From: Linnemannia schmuckeri
Lineage: Eukaryota; Mortierellomycota; Mortierellomycetes; Mortierellales; Mortierellaceae
Assembly (NCBI GenBank): GCA_029449235.1
Contig: JANATG010000002.1
Coordinates: 3,844,001-3,908,000, forward strand
Direction of reading: 5' to 3'
Length of the DNA stretch: 64,000 bases
The position numbers and the translations under genes were made by a program. The notes beneath the pieces were generated by a model that was given only the letters and a program-made list of their open reading frames with translations, had not been told where the DNA came from and made no database searches. Positions 35,484-45,456 of the stretch are shown in pieces; the stretch's first letter is position 1; every line of letters begins with the position of its first letter.

Positions 35484-37115
35484 TCAAACGGCAAAATAAT
35501 GACCATAGATAAGATCATACCCCTCCAACTCATACAAGATCCGGTCAGTACGACGGAATCCGGACAGGGACCGCAAGCTGTGCAACATCTTGAATTGACG
35601 GCGCTCGATCTGCTTCTCGGTAACATTGCCAGACTTCTGCGAAGCAAAGATGGTGACAGTCAGGTTTCCGGGCTGGAAGATATCGGCTACGCGCCGGATC
35701 AGTTCCTGGACTGTTTCGGGGGTGGTGGCAGTGCCCTTGGTGGCGCGGCGGGTCTTGGAGGATGCGGAGGAGAGGCGGACGGGAATGTTGGTCTCGAAGG
35801 ATGCGTAGGAGCAGACTGGTTCGGGAGTCACATGGATGGTAAAGTACTTTCCAGCATCAGTGGCATCAGATTGCTTGAGGAGGGCATTGGCAGAGTATCC
35901 ACAGGGTGTAAACAGAAAGGAATCGATCTCGGCCTCTGGGAACAAGGAGGCCAATCCTGTCTCCTTGTCAACCACTTGACCACCCTCGGAGCCTGCAGGC
36001 TGGTTCTTGTCGGCGTGATGGTAGAACTTGCGCATAGCCTTGGGGTTCAGATCTGTCATCAGGATCTCGATCGTTTGGTCATAGTCCTCGTCTTCTTCCT
36101 CCTGGGTGGTGGTAGTGGTAGTGGTGTACTCGGACTCGGACTCGGCGGTAGTGAATGCGGACGAGGATCGAGAAGACGAGGCGCGGGAGAGAGGGCGAGT
36201 TGGTGGGAGACCAAAGAGTCCTCCCTGAGTCGTATCATCCTCCTCCTGGAAATTCTCCATCGCCGTATCATCGCCCTTCGCCTCTTTGTTGTTGCAGGGG
36301 TAGCCATGGAAGGGAGCGGTGACATAAAGACACCAATGGTCTCCATTAACCTTCCCAATAGTGTAAGCAGATCCGTTTTGGAAATGGCGATCCAAAAACT
36401 CAACCTCATCCTTCCACTCCCGGTGGACGTGGACCTGCTTTTCGGGGAAGAGGAACTTTTTGCGCGAGTAGAAGACCCTATAGGGTTGCTGCTGTTGGTC
36501 CTTCTCGTTGTTGGGTGAGGAGGGGTCATGGAGCAGCCCACACCAGTTCTGAGCAAGCTCCAGAATCTTGGGGAGCGCCATGAGCAAGGTAGTCGTTCCA
36601 CAGGTCTTGAGGATCAACTTGTGAGGGAAGACAAAGAACGACGACTCGCTGAGGACGTAGGCGTCGACGGTCGGGTGATGGATCGAGTGGAGCACCTTGC
36701 ACTGCACAATGTCCAGCATCTTCTCCCACACCGCCTTTGGGATAATCCTGAGTCCATATCTACCCTCTTCTTCATCCATATCCATGCCGGAGGCGTTGTT
36801 GAGGGGAGCACGGATATGTTGGACATCCTGCATCCGTGGAGAGAAGTGGATCTCGAGAAGCTTTTCGGGTCCCTCGAAAGAGCCCGGTTCCATGGGTTGG
36901 TCATCCGAGGTGTCGAGGAAGGAGTCCGAGGACCATGGGATGTGCACTGCGACGGAGGAAGGGATGATGTCGTCGTTGTCGCTCATCTCGCTCCCGTCAA
37001 TATTGTTGTGGCGGGCAGTGAGGGCGGAGGCAGCAAGGGCGGCCTTGAGGTCGTGGATGTTGGCAGCGGCAGCGGCAGCAGCCGAGGGAATAGGGACGGT
37101 GATAGGAACGACCAT
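35484..37115 (-). CDS. SPE2: S-adenosylmethionine decarboxylase proenzyme
   Basis: Makes decarboxylated AdoMet, the aminopropyl donor for spermidine and spermine synthesis. The proenzyme cleaves itself at Glu-Ser in LSESS, turning Ser into the pyruvoyl cofactor; that motif is at residues 155-159. Other family signatures are VFPHKLILKTCGTTTLL, the LNPKAMRKFY segment and IHVTPEPVCSYASFETN. Single exon, 543 residues from the ATG at 37115; the frame is open further upstream to 37352, but only from a TTG, so 37115 is the start. It is longer than the yeast (about 400) and human (about 335) enzymes because of a 90-residue N-terminal extension and an acidic/Ser/Thr insertion near residues 300-350. 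A TATAAAAA box lies at 37715-37722 on this strand. No ATG occurs on this strand between 37116 and 37755. Confidence 0.96.
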   Translation of the reverse strand: MVVPITVPIPSAAAAAAANIHDLKAALAASALTARHNNIDGSEMSDNDDIIPSSVAVHIPWSSDSFLDTSDDQPMEPGSFEGPEKLLEIHFSPRMQDVQHIRAPLNNASGMDMDEEEGRYGLRIIPKAVWEKMLDIVQCKVLHSIHHPTVDAYVLSESSFFVFPHKLILKTCGTTTLLMALPKILELAQNWCGLLHDPSSPNNEKDQQQQPYRVFYSRKKFLFPEKQVHVHREWKDEVEFLDRHFQNGSAYTIGKVNGDHWCLYVTAPFHGYPCNNKEAKGDDTAMENFQEEDDTTQGGLFGLPPTRPLSRASSSRSSSAFTTAESESEYTTTTTTTQEEEDEDYDQTIEILMTDLNPKAMRKFYHHADKNQPAGSEGGQVVDKETGLASLFPEAEIDSFLFTPCGYSANALLKQSDATDAGKYFTIHVTPEPVCSYASFETNIPVRLSSASSKTRRATKGTATTPETVQELIRRVADIFQPGNLTVTIFASQKSGNVTEKQIERRQFKMLHSLRSLSGFRRTDRILYELEGYDLIYGHYFAV

Positions 37116-38507
37116 CGAGGTAATTGGTGAGGTTGTTGTTGGCTGGTTGAACCGTTGGATGTCGGTTAAAAAAGGTAAGTGTAAAAAAGACGTCGGGGTG
37201 TTGACAGGTGGTCTTATGGAGGCTTCTGGTGGTGAGTGTACAGAAGCACGACAACGACGGACGAGTTCTTGGTTTCTGACGGAATGGTGGGCGACTCTTT
37301 TCAAAGTATGCCTAGGGGTTGTTGTAAAGTCTGGTAATGGTCGTGGTGGCAAAAAAAAGGAGGTATGGGGTAGGAATAAAGGTTAGATCCGAGTTGGATG
37401 TGAGAAAAGGAGGGGAAGGGGGTGTGTGAGACCGTTTGTTGTTGATGTTGGTCCTTAATTACTATGGATCGAAGAAAAATAATTGGCAGATCGAAAATCA
37501 AGGGGTCGAGAAAAAAGTGTGGGTGGAGAGAAAAGACGATCTTACCTGTCTGTTAAACGACTTTAGAAGCAAGCCAAGGGAGATTTTGGTGCAATGTGTA
37601 GGAATGCAAGGAGTGGGGACGATGGTGGTTATTGTGAGAGGATGAAGGAAAGAAGGGAAGTGTGATCAAGAAAAGAGAAAAAAAAAGGGCCGAGCTGCGA
37701 TTTCAAAGTCCCCCTTTTTATACTCCCTGATCCAAAAGCTGACTCGGTGGAAGGACATAAAAAAGAGAGGGTCGAGTGAGAGTTGAGCGAGTGTATGTGT
37801 CTGAATCAAAAGATAACCCAAACAGCCCCTGTTCCGGGCACTAATAAGTACATAATGAGGTCAGAGAACAACACAAGACACAGCGGTGTTTGAGTCGCAG
37901 GCCTTCAGAGGCTTTCTTTACACTAAAAGGGATCTGAAGTCTACATTTTCGGACTCAGCCCCTGTCAACAAAAAAAAAAAGGAGAGACGGAAAAAAAATT
38001 AACGTTTTTGGCATGGGGTCCGGATTGAACAAGTTCCGGTCAATACACATCTGGGCCTTCCTTTGTTTCTCATAAAGGTTGCTGGTCCCTTTTCAATTCA
38101 ATTGATGATTGCAAGTTTTTGTGTGGGGAAAATATCTGCAAGAAGGACGTGGAAGAAACATCAGGAATGTGCACACTGGCTTCCCTGAGGATGGGAATAA
38201 GTAAGTGTTCCTGAGCAGAAAAAAAGAGAATCAGCATAATGTTTGATTTATGGTACATTTTCTAGTGGACTTTTTTGAGGTGTTCTAACGAAGTAAACTT
38301 GCCGACTTTTGATCTAAAATGGTATTATAAAGTAGAAAGAGATAGAGAGTGAGGATTAGCCGAAACATGTCTTTTTTCTTCAGTGGACAACAACCTCTCC
38401 ATTAATAAATAAAGAAGTCAGTATGGAAGGAATGGTTCTTGGCAATGCTAGATGGCTACTTATTGGGCCAGAGGGGTAGGGAATTACATACCATGAGGAT
38501 CATGTCT
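37116..38507. promoter_or_regulatory. Promoter and AUG-free leader of the AdoMetDC gene, plus upstream spacer
   Basis: On the minus strand a TATA box (37715-37722) is followed by about 570 bases without any ATG before the start at 37115. A possible leader intron donor (GTAAGA) lies near 37545. Upstream, 37760-38507 is plain spacer before the end of the carrier gene. Confidence 0.55.
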
Positions 38508-40332
38508 TCATGTGCGAATAGGACTAGAATCGTCGTCGATTCGACGGAGGACGGTCATTGTGCTCTCGTAGATACTGAACACGATTCCACCAGACATCTA
38601 CACGAATGAGAAGAGTCATTGGTGCCAAGAGGGAACAAGAAAAGGAGACGCAGCAATGCGATTAGATGAAATGAGCGTAACGGAAAATAAAAAAAAAAGA
38701 CCTCGCCACCGATTAAATTAGAGCAGATGCATATATATTTTCAAAGAGACAACTTACCGAAAGCCGCGCAAGTCTAGGGGTGGCTCCACTCCAGAAACTT
38801 AACACTCCCTCGTTCTTGAACACCTTCCAACCGCAGTCAAAAACTCCACTGTAGAGCTGACGGGCATTGAGTCCCTGCATCTTGGTCTTGACCACATCCA
38901 GAGGCATGGTTGTGTAGACTGTAATGATTCCTGCAACGGCTCCGATTCCGAACGTGTAAGTGGCAGGCATCTTGGATCCGGGGGTCAACCTTGACTTGAC
39001 AAAGTCATTCAACGTAGAATAGACTCCGAAGCGAACTGCACTGTTGGCTCCCTGACGGGCCATTACTGGGATTACGCCACGATAGATTCCTCCCAATCCC
39101 TCTGCCTTGACAATCGACTGCACGCCTATGTACCATCGGAGAGAGCGAAATATGTTATTTTCTCTTGCCTTTTGTTTTTTTCCAAGAGAAGATGTAATAA
39201 GGCCTTCGCGATGCATACCATGAACGAGGCCCCTGTATTGTGGTTTCGCCGAGTTGCCGTCATGGATAAGTTTAGTCCTACATAGGTTTTAACATAATAG
39301 ATTATCGGTCATTCTGCGTGAGTACAATAATACGAGGAAAATAAAAAAATGAGATTAATCTCCTTCCTGGCCCGATTTAGTCTCTCGTCGTCACCAACAT
39401 ACTTGATGGTTTCTGAGGGTGTAACAACCAACACCGCCTCCGTCATTCCTGCTCCCAGTCCAGCTATTTGCAAGAATAAAAGGGGAACAAAAGCGTGTAA
39501 GTGAAACAATCTCAATTGCTTGTCCATCAGTCGAGAATAAGCACGAGAGAAAAAGAGTCGAACTCCTACCGAGGACAGATCGGGCGCCGGTGGTTTTGCC
39601 CTCAGAGTCCTTGAGCAGATCCTTGAACTGGTCAAATGCAAAGAAGCGGACACCTGCCTTGGCGGTGTTTCCGATGACCATTGCGGACAGACCTCTGTAG
39701 ACAGCTGAAACTCCCTGTGTCCTGACTGTGCCGACAAGGATGTCGATGGGTCCCTTGGGCGCCTATTTTCCAAGTGTATAATTTTTGCAGATCAGTCATA
39801 CAATTACAATACCTGGAATTGGAAGGGAACAAAAAGAGTGATCAAAGAACAGTCATCTTTTTTGTTCTTATGCCACTTAAATCTTATCAAATCATTTTCG
39901 ATATGCCCCTGTCATATCAGATCGATCCATCAGTCTGTAGGGGAAAACAGCAAACGAACAAAGACAAACGAACGAACGAACAGTGCAATGAAAAAAAAGA
40001 GACAAGATGAAAACAGAGCATACATCTTCAGGCACATCCTGAATAAAGCGAAACCACTTACAGGGACGCCCTTACGGGGAGCACCCTTGGTGCCATTCTG
40101 CAGTTGAAGTTGGGTCTTGACAAACTCCGTTGGGTATGTGATTGTAGCCTCAATAGCACCTGCAATTGAGCCAGCGGTTAAGGTGTACAATGCTGGGTCT
40201 TTCCTCTAAACGATGGTGTGTTTCAGAGTAGGCGAAAAAGGAGGTTTAGTATGGTTGCTTGTCAGAGCACTATTGAACTAACGAACAGTTCACATTTTGT
40301 TGCGAATGCAAATGTACCTTGACTGCTGCCAT
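38508..40332 (-). CDS. CTP1: Mitochondrial tricarboxylate (citrate) carrier, SLC25 family
   Basis: Exchanges citrate across the mitochondrial inner membrane, supplying cytosolic acetyl-CoA for lipid synthesis. Seven exons: 40318-40332, 40062-40205, 39570-39762, 39403-39463, 39219-39277, 38758-39125 and 38508-38597, summing to exactly 309 residues. The first exon codes only MAAVK. Three carrier repeats carry the signature P-x-[DE]-x-x-K: PTEFVK, PSETIK and PLDVVK. The tract KLIHDGNSAKPQYRGLVHG matches the citrate-carrier subfamily rather than other SLC25 members. All introns are GT-AG with consistent phase, and several cut within codons. The last exon ends FSIYESTMTVLRRI plus a short tail. The substrate is inferred from subfamily resemblance. 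Confidence 0.95.
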
Positions 40333-41263
40333 GATGAAGAATGTGAATGAATGAGTGGAGAGTGAACGAGGTTGGGAGTGGGAAGGTAAGAGAGTAGAGA
40401 ATAGAGAGTAGAGAGTAGAGGAGGAGGCAATGAAGAGATATTAAAGGAAGAAGAAATGAATTAAGATGTGTAAAAGAACAAAAAAAAAAAGAAGCGCACG
40501 CGAGAATGGCGAGTCAAAAAGATTAACGGAAATTTGCTTTCTGATGGCCTGAGAAGAAGTCAGTCACATTTTTTTCAGCAATGATCGCACAGACACCGAC
40601 TGACGGGGCTGTTGATTTTGCGCCGTATCATCGTATGGGCAAAAATCACACCGTCCGTCTACGTTGTCGCACACACAACTCACACACGCACGCATGCACA
40701 CGCACCTGGCACAGGCACACGCATCTGACACAGGCACATACATCTGGCACAAGCACATATTTTACACACACATGCAACCGTTATTTTGTCTTCCCCTGCT
40801 TGGCACCTTCACCTATATTTCTTGTGTGTTAATGATAGTATACGCACTCCTTCTGCCCACCTCGATCCCCGCAAGACTCTCTCACTCTCCAATCATAGCC
40901 AACCAATGGCTATTACTCAGCTTGTTCGATCCTCTTCCTTCTCTTTTTCAGAGACTTCGCCGAAAGGCTGAAACTTGCCAACTTGCCCTCTGGCGGAGTA
41001 AAAGAGTCAATGTGACTGCATTTTGAGTTCTAGAGCCTTCTGAGGGTCAGTGAGTACAAAATGGCAAAGGGCAAAGGGCAAAAAGAGTCTTCTTTCTTCT
41101 TTTTTCTCTTCAACTCATTCATACTTTTCTTCCCTTTCGTCATTCTCTCCACTCATCACCAACAGTCCACTCTCTCCCCTCTCTCCTTCGTTGCTTCCTT
41201 TTGGTCCCTTTCTGTCGTTCTCTTCTTCTTCTTCTCTCATAGCAATACCTAATAACATATATC
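40333..41263. other. Divergent intergenic region between the citrate carrier and the DnaJ gene
   Basis: Serves as promoter for both. Contains CA-rich sequence at 40670-40770 (ACACGCAC/GGCACA repeats) and a CT-rich tract immediately before the DnaJ ATG. No gene is seen. Confidence 0.6.
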
Positions 41264-42897
41264 ATGCCAAAGGAAACTAAGCTCTATGAGGCTCTTGAAG
41301 TCGACCCCAACTGCTCCGACGCTGAGCTCAAGAAGGCCTACCGCAAACTCGCCCTCAAGTTCCACCCCGACAAGGTACGTTTTCTTTCTCTTGAACTCTT
41401 TTTTTACCTGTCTTTACCATCACTTGTTATATCGTAATAGTGTAAGTGGAAAAGAACATAAAGCAAACTCAAACACACTCTCACACCCTTACCCTTCCGC
41501 TCTTTTCCTGACCTGTCAATAGACTGGTGGTGCCACTTCAGAAAGATTCCAGGAAATCAGCCATGCATACGACGTCCTCTCAGACCCTTCAAAGCGTCAA
41601 GTCTATGACCAATACGGCGAGGCTGGCCTCTCAGGTGAGGGCGGACCTGGCGGTATGGGCGGTCTCTCACCCGAGGATCTCTTCTCACACTTCTTTGGCG
41701 GCGGTGGTGGCGGACGAGGCGGTCGTCCCACTGGACCTCGCCGTGGCAAGGACGTCACTCACGGATTGAAGGTCACTCTGGAGGATCTCTACAAGGGCAA
41801 GACCACCAAGCTCGCCCTTCAAAAGAACGTCATCTGCGAAAAGTGCGAGGGCAAAGGTGGCAAGGAGGGTGCTGTCAAGACCTGTGCCACTTGTAACGGC
41901 CAGGGTTATCGAGTCATGCTGCGCCAAATGGGACCCATGATGCAGCAGATCCAACAGCCCTGCGGCGACTGTCGTGGCGAGGGCGAGATCATCAACGCTA
42001 AAGATAAGTGCAAGTTCTGTAACGCCAAGAAGGTCACCCAGGTCCGCAAGGTCTTGGAGGTCCATATCGATCGGGGCATGAAGCATGGTCGCAAGATTGT
42101 CTTTAACGGCGAGGGTGACCAGGCACCGGGCACCATCCCTGGAGACGTTGTCATTGTCCTTGACCAGCGTGAGCACGAGCGGTTCCGTCGGAGCGATGAT
42201 GATTTGTTCTACAACGCCAAGATCGATTTGGTCACTGCCCTTGCAGGAGGCAAGATCCAGATCCCACACTTGGACGATCGGGTCCTTGTCGTCGATATCC
42301 TTCCCGGTGAGGTCATTAAGCCTGGTAAGTTTATTACTCAGTTGTTTTTGTTGTTGTTGTTATCGCCTTTCCACCGCGCTGCAATCCCGTGCATACCTTG
42401 TTATTTTTTCTTTTCGTCTTTTCGTTTTGTTGGACTCCTTGCTTCATTTTTTTCTTTGTGCCCCCCTGCCCCATAATCATACTTTGCAGATAAGAAAGAA
42501 CGACAGAGAACAAAAAAAAAGAGACATGAGACAATGCACTAACCCCCTGAAAATTTTTCATCTATCTGGACCATCTCATTACATAGGCGAGTTGAAGGCA
42601 GTGATGGGACAAGGAATGCCCACGGAGAGACACCACGACTTTGGCAACCTCTACATCCAGTTCGAGATTGAGTTCCCTCCTGCCAACTGGACCGACCTTG
42701 CCCATATTGAGCAGCTCCGGACCATCTTGCCCCCCGCTCCCGCACTTCCACCTCTGCCTAAGGGTGTTCATATCGAAGAGGTCAGCCTCACAGAAATGGA
42801 CCCCCGCCAGAAGGCAAGGGCTGAACAAGGTCATATGGGCGGTGATGACGATGAAGAGGGTGGACATGGACCTGGCGTTCAATGCGCACAGCAGTAA
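41264..42897 (+). CDS. YDJ1: Type A DnaJ/Hsp40 co-chaperone (Ydj1/DNAJA-like), farnesylation motif
   Basis: Stimulates Hsp70 ATPase and delivers unfolded proteins in the cytosol. Exons 41264-41374, 41523-42324 and 42587-42897 give 407 residues. The J domain has HPD at residues 34-36, right at the first splice junction. A Gly/Phe-rich linker (HFFGGGGGGRGG) follows. Four CxxC zinc-finger repeats are CEKCEGKGG, CATCNGQGY, CGDCRGEGE and CKFCNAKK, at about residues 130-200. The two substrate-binding beta domains follow, and the protein ends CAQQ, a CaaX box like that of yeast Ydj1, predicting prenylation and endoplasmic-reticulum association. Length fits the family (about 400). The gene lies beside two proteasome-lid genes, so a protein-quality-control context is suggested, not shown. 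Confidence 0.97.
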
Positions 42898-43315
42898 AAA
42901 AACCGATGAAGTTGACGCTAATAACAACAAACAATAGCAAACTCCCTTTTCCTATGCTATCGCAAGCAATGACCCATCCTAAACAACAATCACACCTCAA
43001 TCCTCGCACCTTGTAGAATACCTCTTTTCCCTCCAACATGCTCCATTGCACGCACTTTTGTCAGAAAAATAAACCACATTTGTTATCCTTAATTCGGTCT
43101 TGTAAGCAAAAGGTTTGATGCACTACGCTTCTATCGACGCGGGCGCACTACGAAACCCGATCGATTGCGTTTTTCAGGAAGAAAAAAAAATGAGGTGCAA
43201 AACGCATACACAAAGCATAGGGCAAAGTAGGGTGGTCGGAAAACACAGGAGTTTATGTTTCTTTAATCATTTCTTTGTCAGGGTTTTCATGGTTTTTCTT
43301 TTTGAATGTTTTTTT
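42898..43315. other. Convergent 3' spacer between DnaJ and RPN7
   Basis: AT-rich sequence fitting two facing 3' untranslated regions. No gene is seen. Confidence 0.6.
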
Positions 43316-44954
43316 TTACACGTTGATGACACGGCTCAACTTCTGGACACGGTTCAGCAGGATGTCACCCTGCTTGATGGCCTGTTGGTACTGAGCGTTC
43401 TTTGCGTCGGGTCTGTTGGTTTCGACAATACCGTTCACTTTGTCAATAACGCAGTTCAAACGACCGGCAGAGATGAACTTCGACAGATCCCTATTTTGCA
43501 TAAAAGACAGTACAGTACATTGTTAGGATTGAAGCAGAAAGACAAGATTATGATAACGAGGCCAATAACAGCAAATGAGAGTATGCATCTACCTGTCGAT
43601 GAATTCTTCACTGACGCCGAAAGAATGTGCCATGCTCTGCATGGTCAAGGAACGGTACGACTCCAACAACTGGGCATATCCACGGATACGCATCTCCCGG
43701 ACATAGTAACGGTAGTGGGGAAACAAGACCCAAGAGCGCTTCATGGCCGAAGTTTCCAAGGCCGCAAGAGAGACAAAGAACTTGCTGTAGTCTCCAGCGT
43801 AGAGCGAGCGGAGGTAGTCCTCCAAATGAGGGATCTCGTGAAGAACCTCCAGGACTTCGGGCGAGTCAATGACCTTGTTCTTGATGTCAACACGCTTGAG
43901 AGCCAGTACACTGGAGAGGACAGCGTAGGTGACAAACTCCTTGTACTCCATCAGCTCAGTTGATGTGAATGTTGAGAGGGTAGCGATAAAGAGATCGGCG
44001 GCGCCCTTAAAGTTGCGGATCGTCATCAAGTAGGCGCCCTCGTAGACCTTGAGGCGATTCCTGCGGTCCCAGTCTCCACCCTCCTCAATCATACTATTTG
44101 TTAAATGGAAGAGACCGAAGGTTAGTCATGAAGCTGCGAGGGTCTTTCAGCAGCCGACTCAGAATGAGCTTCAAAAAGTGAATCAAGGTCATTCTGACGG
44201 TACCTTCTGGCCTTCTCGATGTTTCTGCTGACAATGTCGTTATCGCGATAAAAGAATCCTGTGCGGATGTTGGCAAACAAAATATCCAGTCTGCTTCCAA
44301 GAGCCACAGTCTTTTCAAAGGCCACCCTGTATGCGGTCAAGCTCTTCTCCTAAATATATGAGTTCCACAAAGGTAAATGTTGGATCAGATGCGTGAAATA
44401 TTGTCAAACGAGTCTACAGTTTCACTTTCCATTATCATTAACGAGTAAGCTCCGAATTAGGGCTGTAAGGGTGTTACCTTGTCACCGATCTTTGCAAAGT
44501 GCTCGGCTCTGGCGAGCAAGGTATCAGAGATCTCGGTTTCGCCCAAGTTTTCCTCTGCATCCTTGAGTCGTTCGTCCAGCTTCTTCAGTGCCTCCTCGTT
44601 CTCCTTCTTCATGCTCTCCAAGAGTGCGGCATCAACAGGCCATCCTTGTTCCTCGCAGATGAGTTCATAGAATGGTGCCATATCTATTGCGAGTTATCCA
44701 TAACAAATGTTGACACTTCGCGTTAGTTTCTCTTTGTAGTTCTTTCGCGTTTTCTGGGAAAAAAAGAAGGGTGACATTCCACTTGATAGGGCAACATTTA
44801 GAGAGAGAAAGAGGATTTACGTACGGTCCTCTTTGATTTTCTTCAAAATAGCCTCCTGTGCCTCTGCGTGGGTCTCCTTGGGTCCGCTGGTCAGCAGGAA
44901 CCTGTTCTGTGACAGCTCAATGCTGGGGATCTTAGGGACCTCTTCCGAAGACAT
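43316..44954 (-). CDS. RPN7: 26S proteasome regulatory subunit Rpn7 (PSMD6)
   Basis: A lid subunit of the 19S regulatory particle, needed for lid assembly and ubiquitin-conjugate degradation. Exons 44825-44954, 44478-44683, 44204-44349, 43593-44093 and 43316-43490 sum to 385 residues, the usual length. Diagnostic segments include IEEGGDWDRRNRLKVYEG, FPHYRYYVREMRIRGYAQLL and, in the C-terminal PCI domain, IVETNRPDAKNAQYQ and KQGDILLNRVQKLSRVIN. An Rpn7 TPR-like helical domain occupies roughly residues 60-220 and the PCI domain 230-360. All splice phases agree. It starts 502 bases from RPN6, transcribed in the opposite direction, so both lid genes probably share regulatory sites. Confidence 0.97.
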
Positions 44955-45456
44955 GGTGATGTGTGTGGTTGTTGAGCTGGGGTCTTGTGCTGTTTTATGA
45001 GGTCGGTTCCTGATGTGTGAGTAGAAGTATAGTGTGTGGTTGATAGGCGAGTGAGTTTGGGAAGTGAGAAATGGAAAAGTGAGAAATGTAACGAAAGCAA
45101 ACGCAAGTAACTAAAGTCAAAGACCTCAAAGGCGCGTCGCCCTCTCAGGGCAGCTGCGTGACGTCACCTTCCCGCTTGTTCGCTTACGTCTGGCAGGAGT
45201 GATAAATTTGCATGCCACGCCCATGCAAATCACTCTCGCTCCTTTTAGTTTGACGTGTACAGTCACTCTCGCCGCACTTGCCTTGCGTTTCGCTTCTTTT
45301 TTACTTTCGTTTTTTCTTTTTGTCTGCCAACCATTCAACACTCGCCTCATTCGTTCACTCTTTTCAAGCACTTCAACAACAACAGCAACAGCAACAACAA
45401 CAACAACAACAACCCACAACTTCAACCAGATATCCAGGAACACATAACAACCAGAT
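44955..45456. promoter_or_regulatory. Shared bidirectional promoter of RPN7 and RPN6
   Basis: A 502-base spacer separates the two divergent start codons. It contains a full palindromic CRE-type bZIP site TGACGTCA at 45159-45166 and an inverted repeat ATTTGCATG (45206-45214) / CATGCAAAT (45222-45230) with a 7-base spacer. The yeast Rpn4 PACE consensus (GGTGGCAAA) is not present in exact form on either strand. An (AAC/CAG)n tract precedes the RPN6 ATG. Confidence 0.75.

Noticed and set aside
35466..36518. Open frame of 350 codons on the + strand
   Set aside because: It lies antisense inside the AdoMetDC gene, whose protein carries unmistakable family motifs; the + frame is a shadow rich in Gly and Leu.
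37116..37352. In-frame N-terminal extension of the AdoMetDC frame
   Set aside because: The frame is open but contains no ATG, only a TTG at its start, so it is more likely leader than coding.
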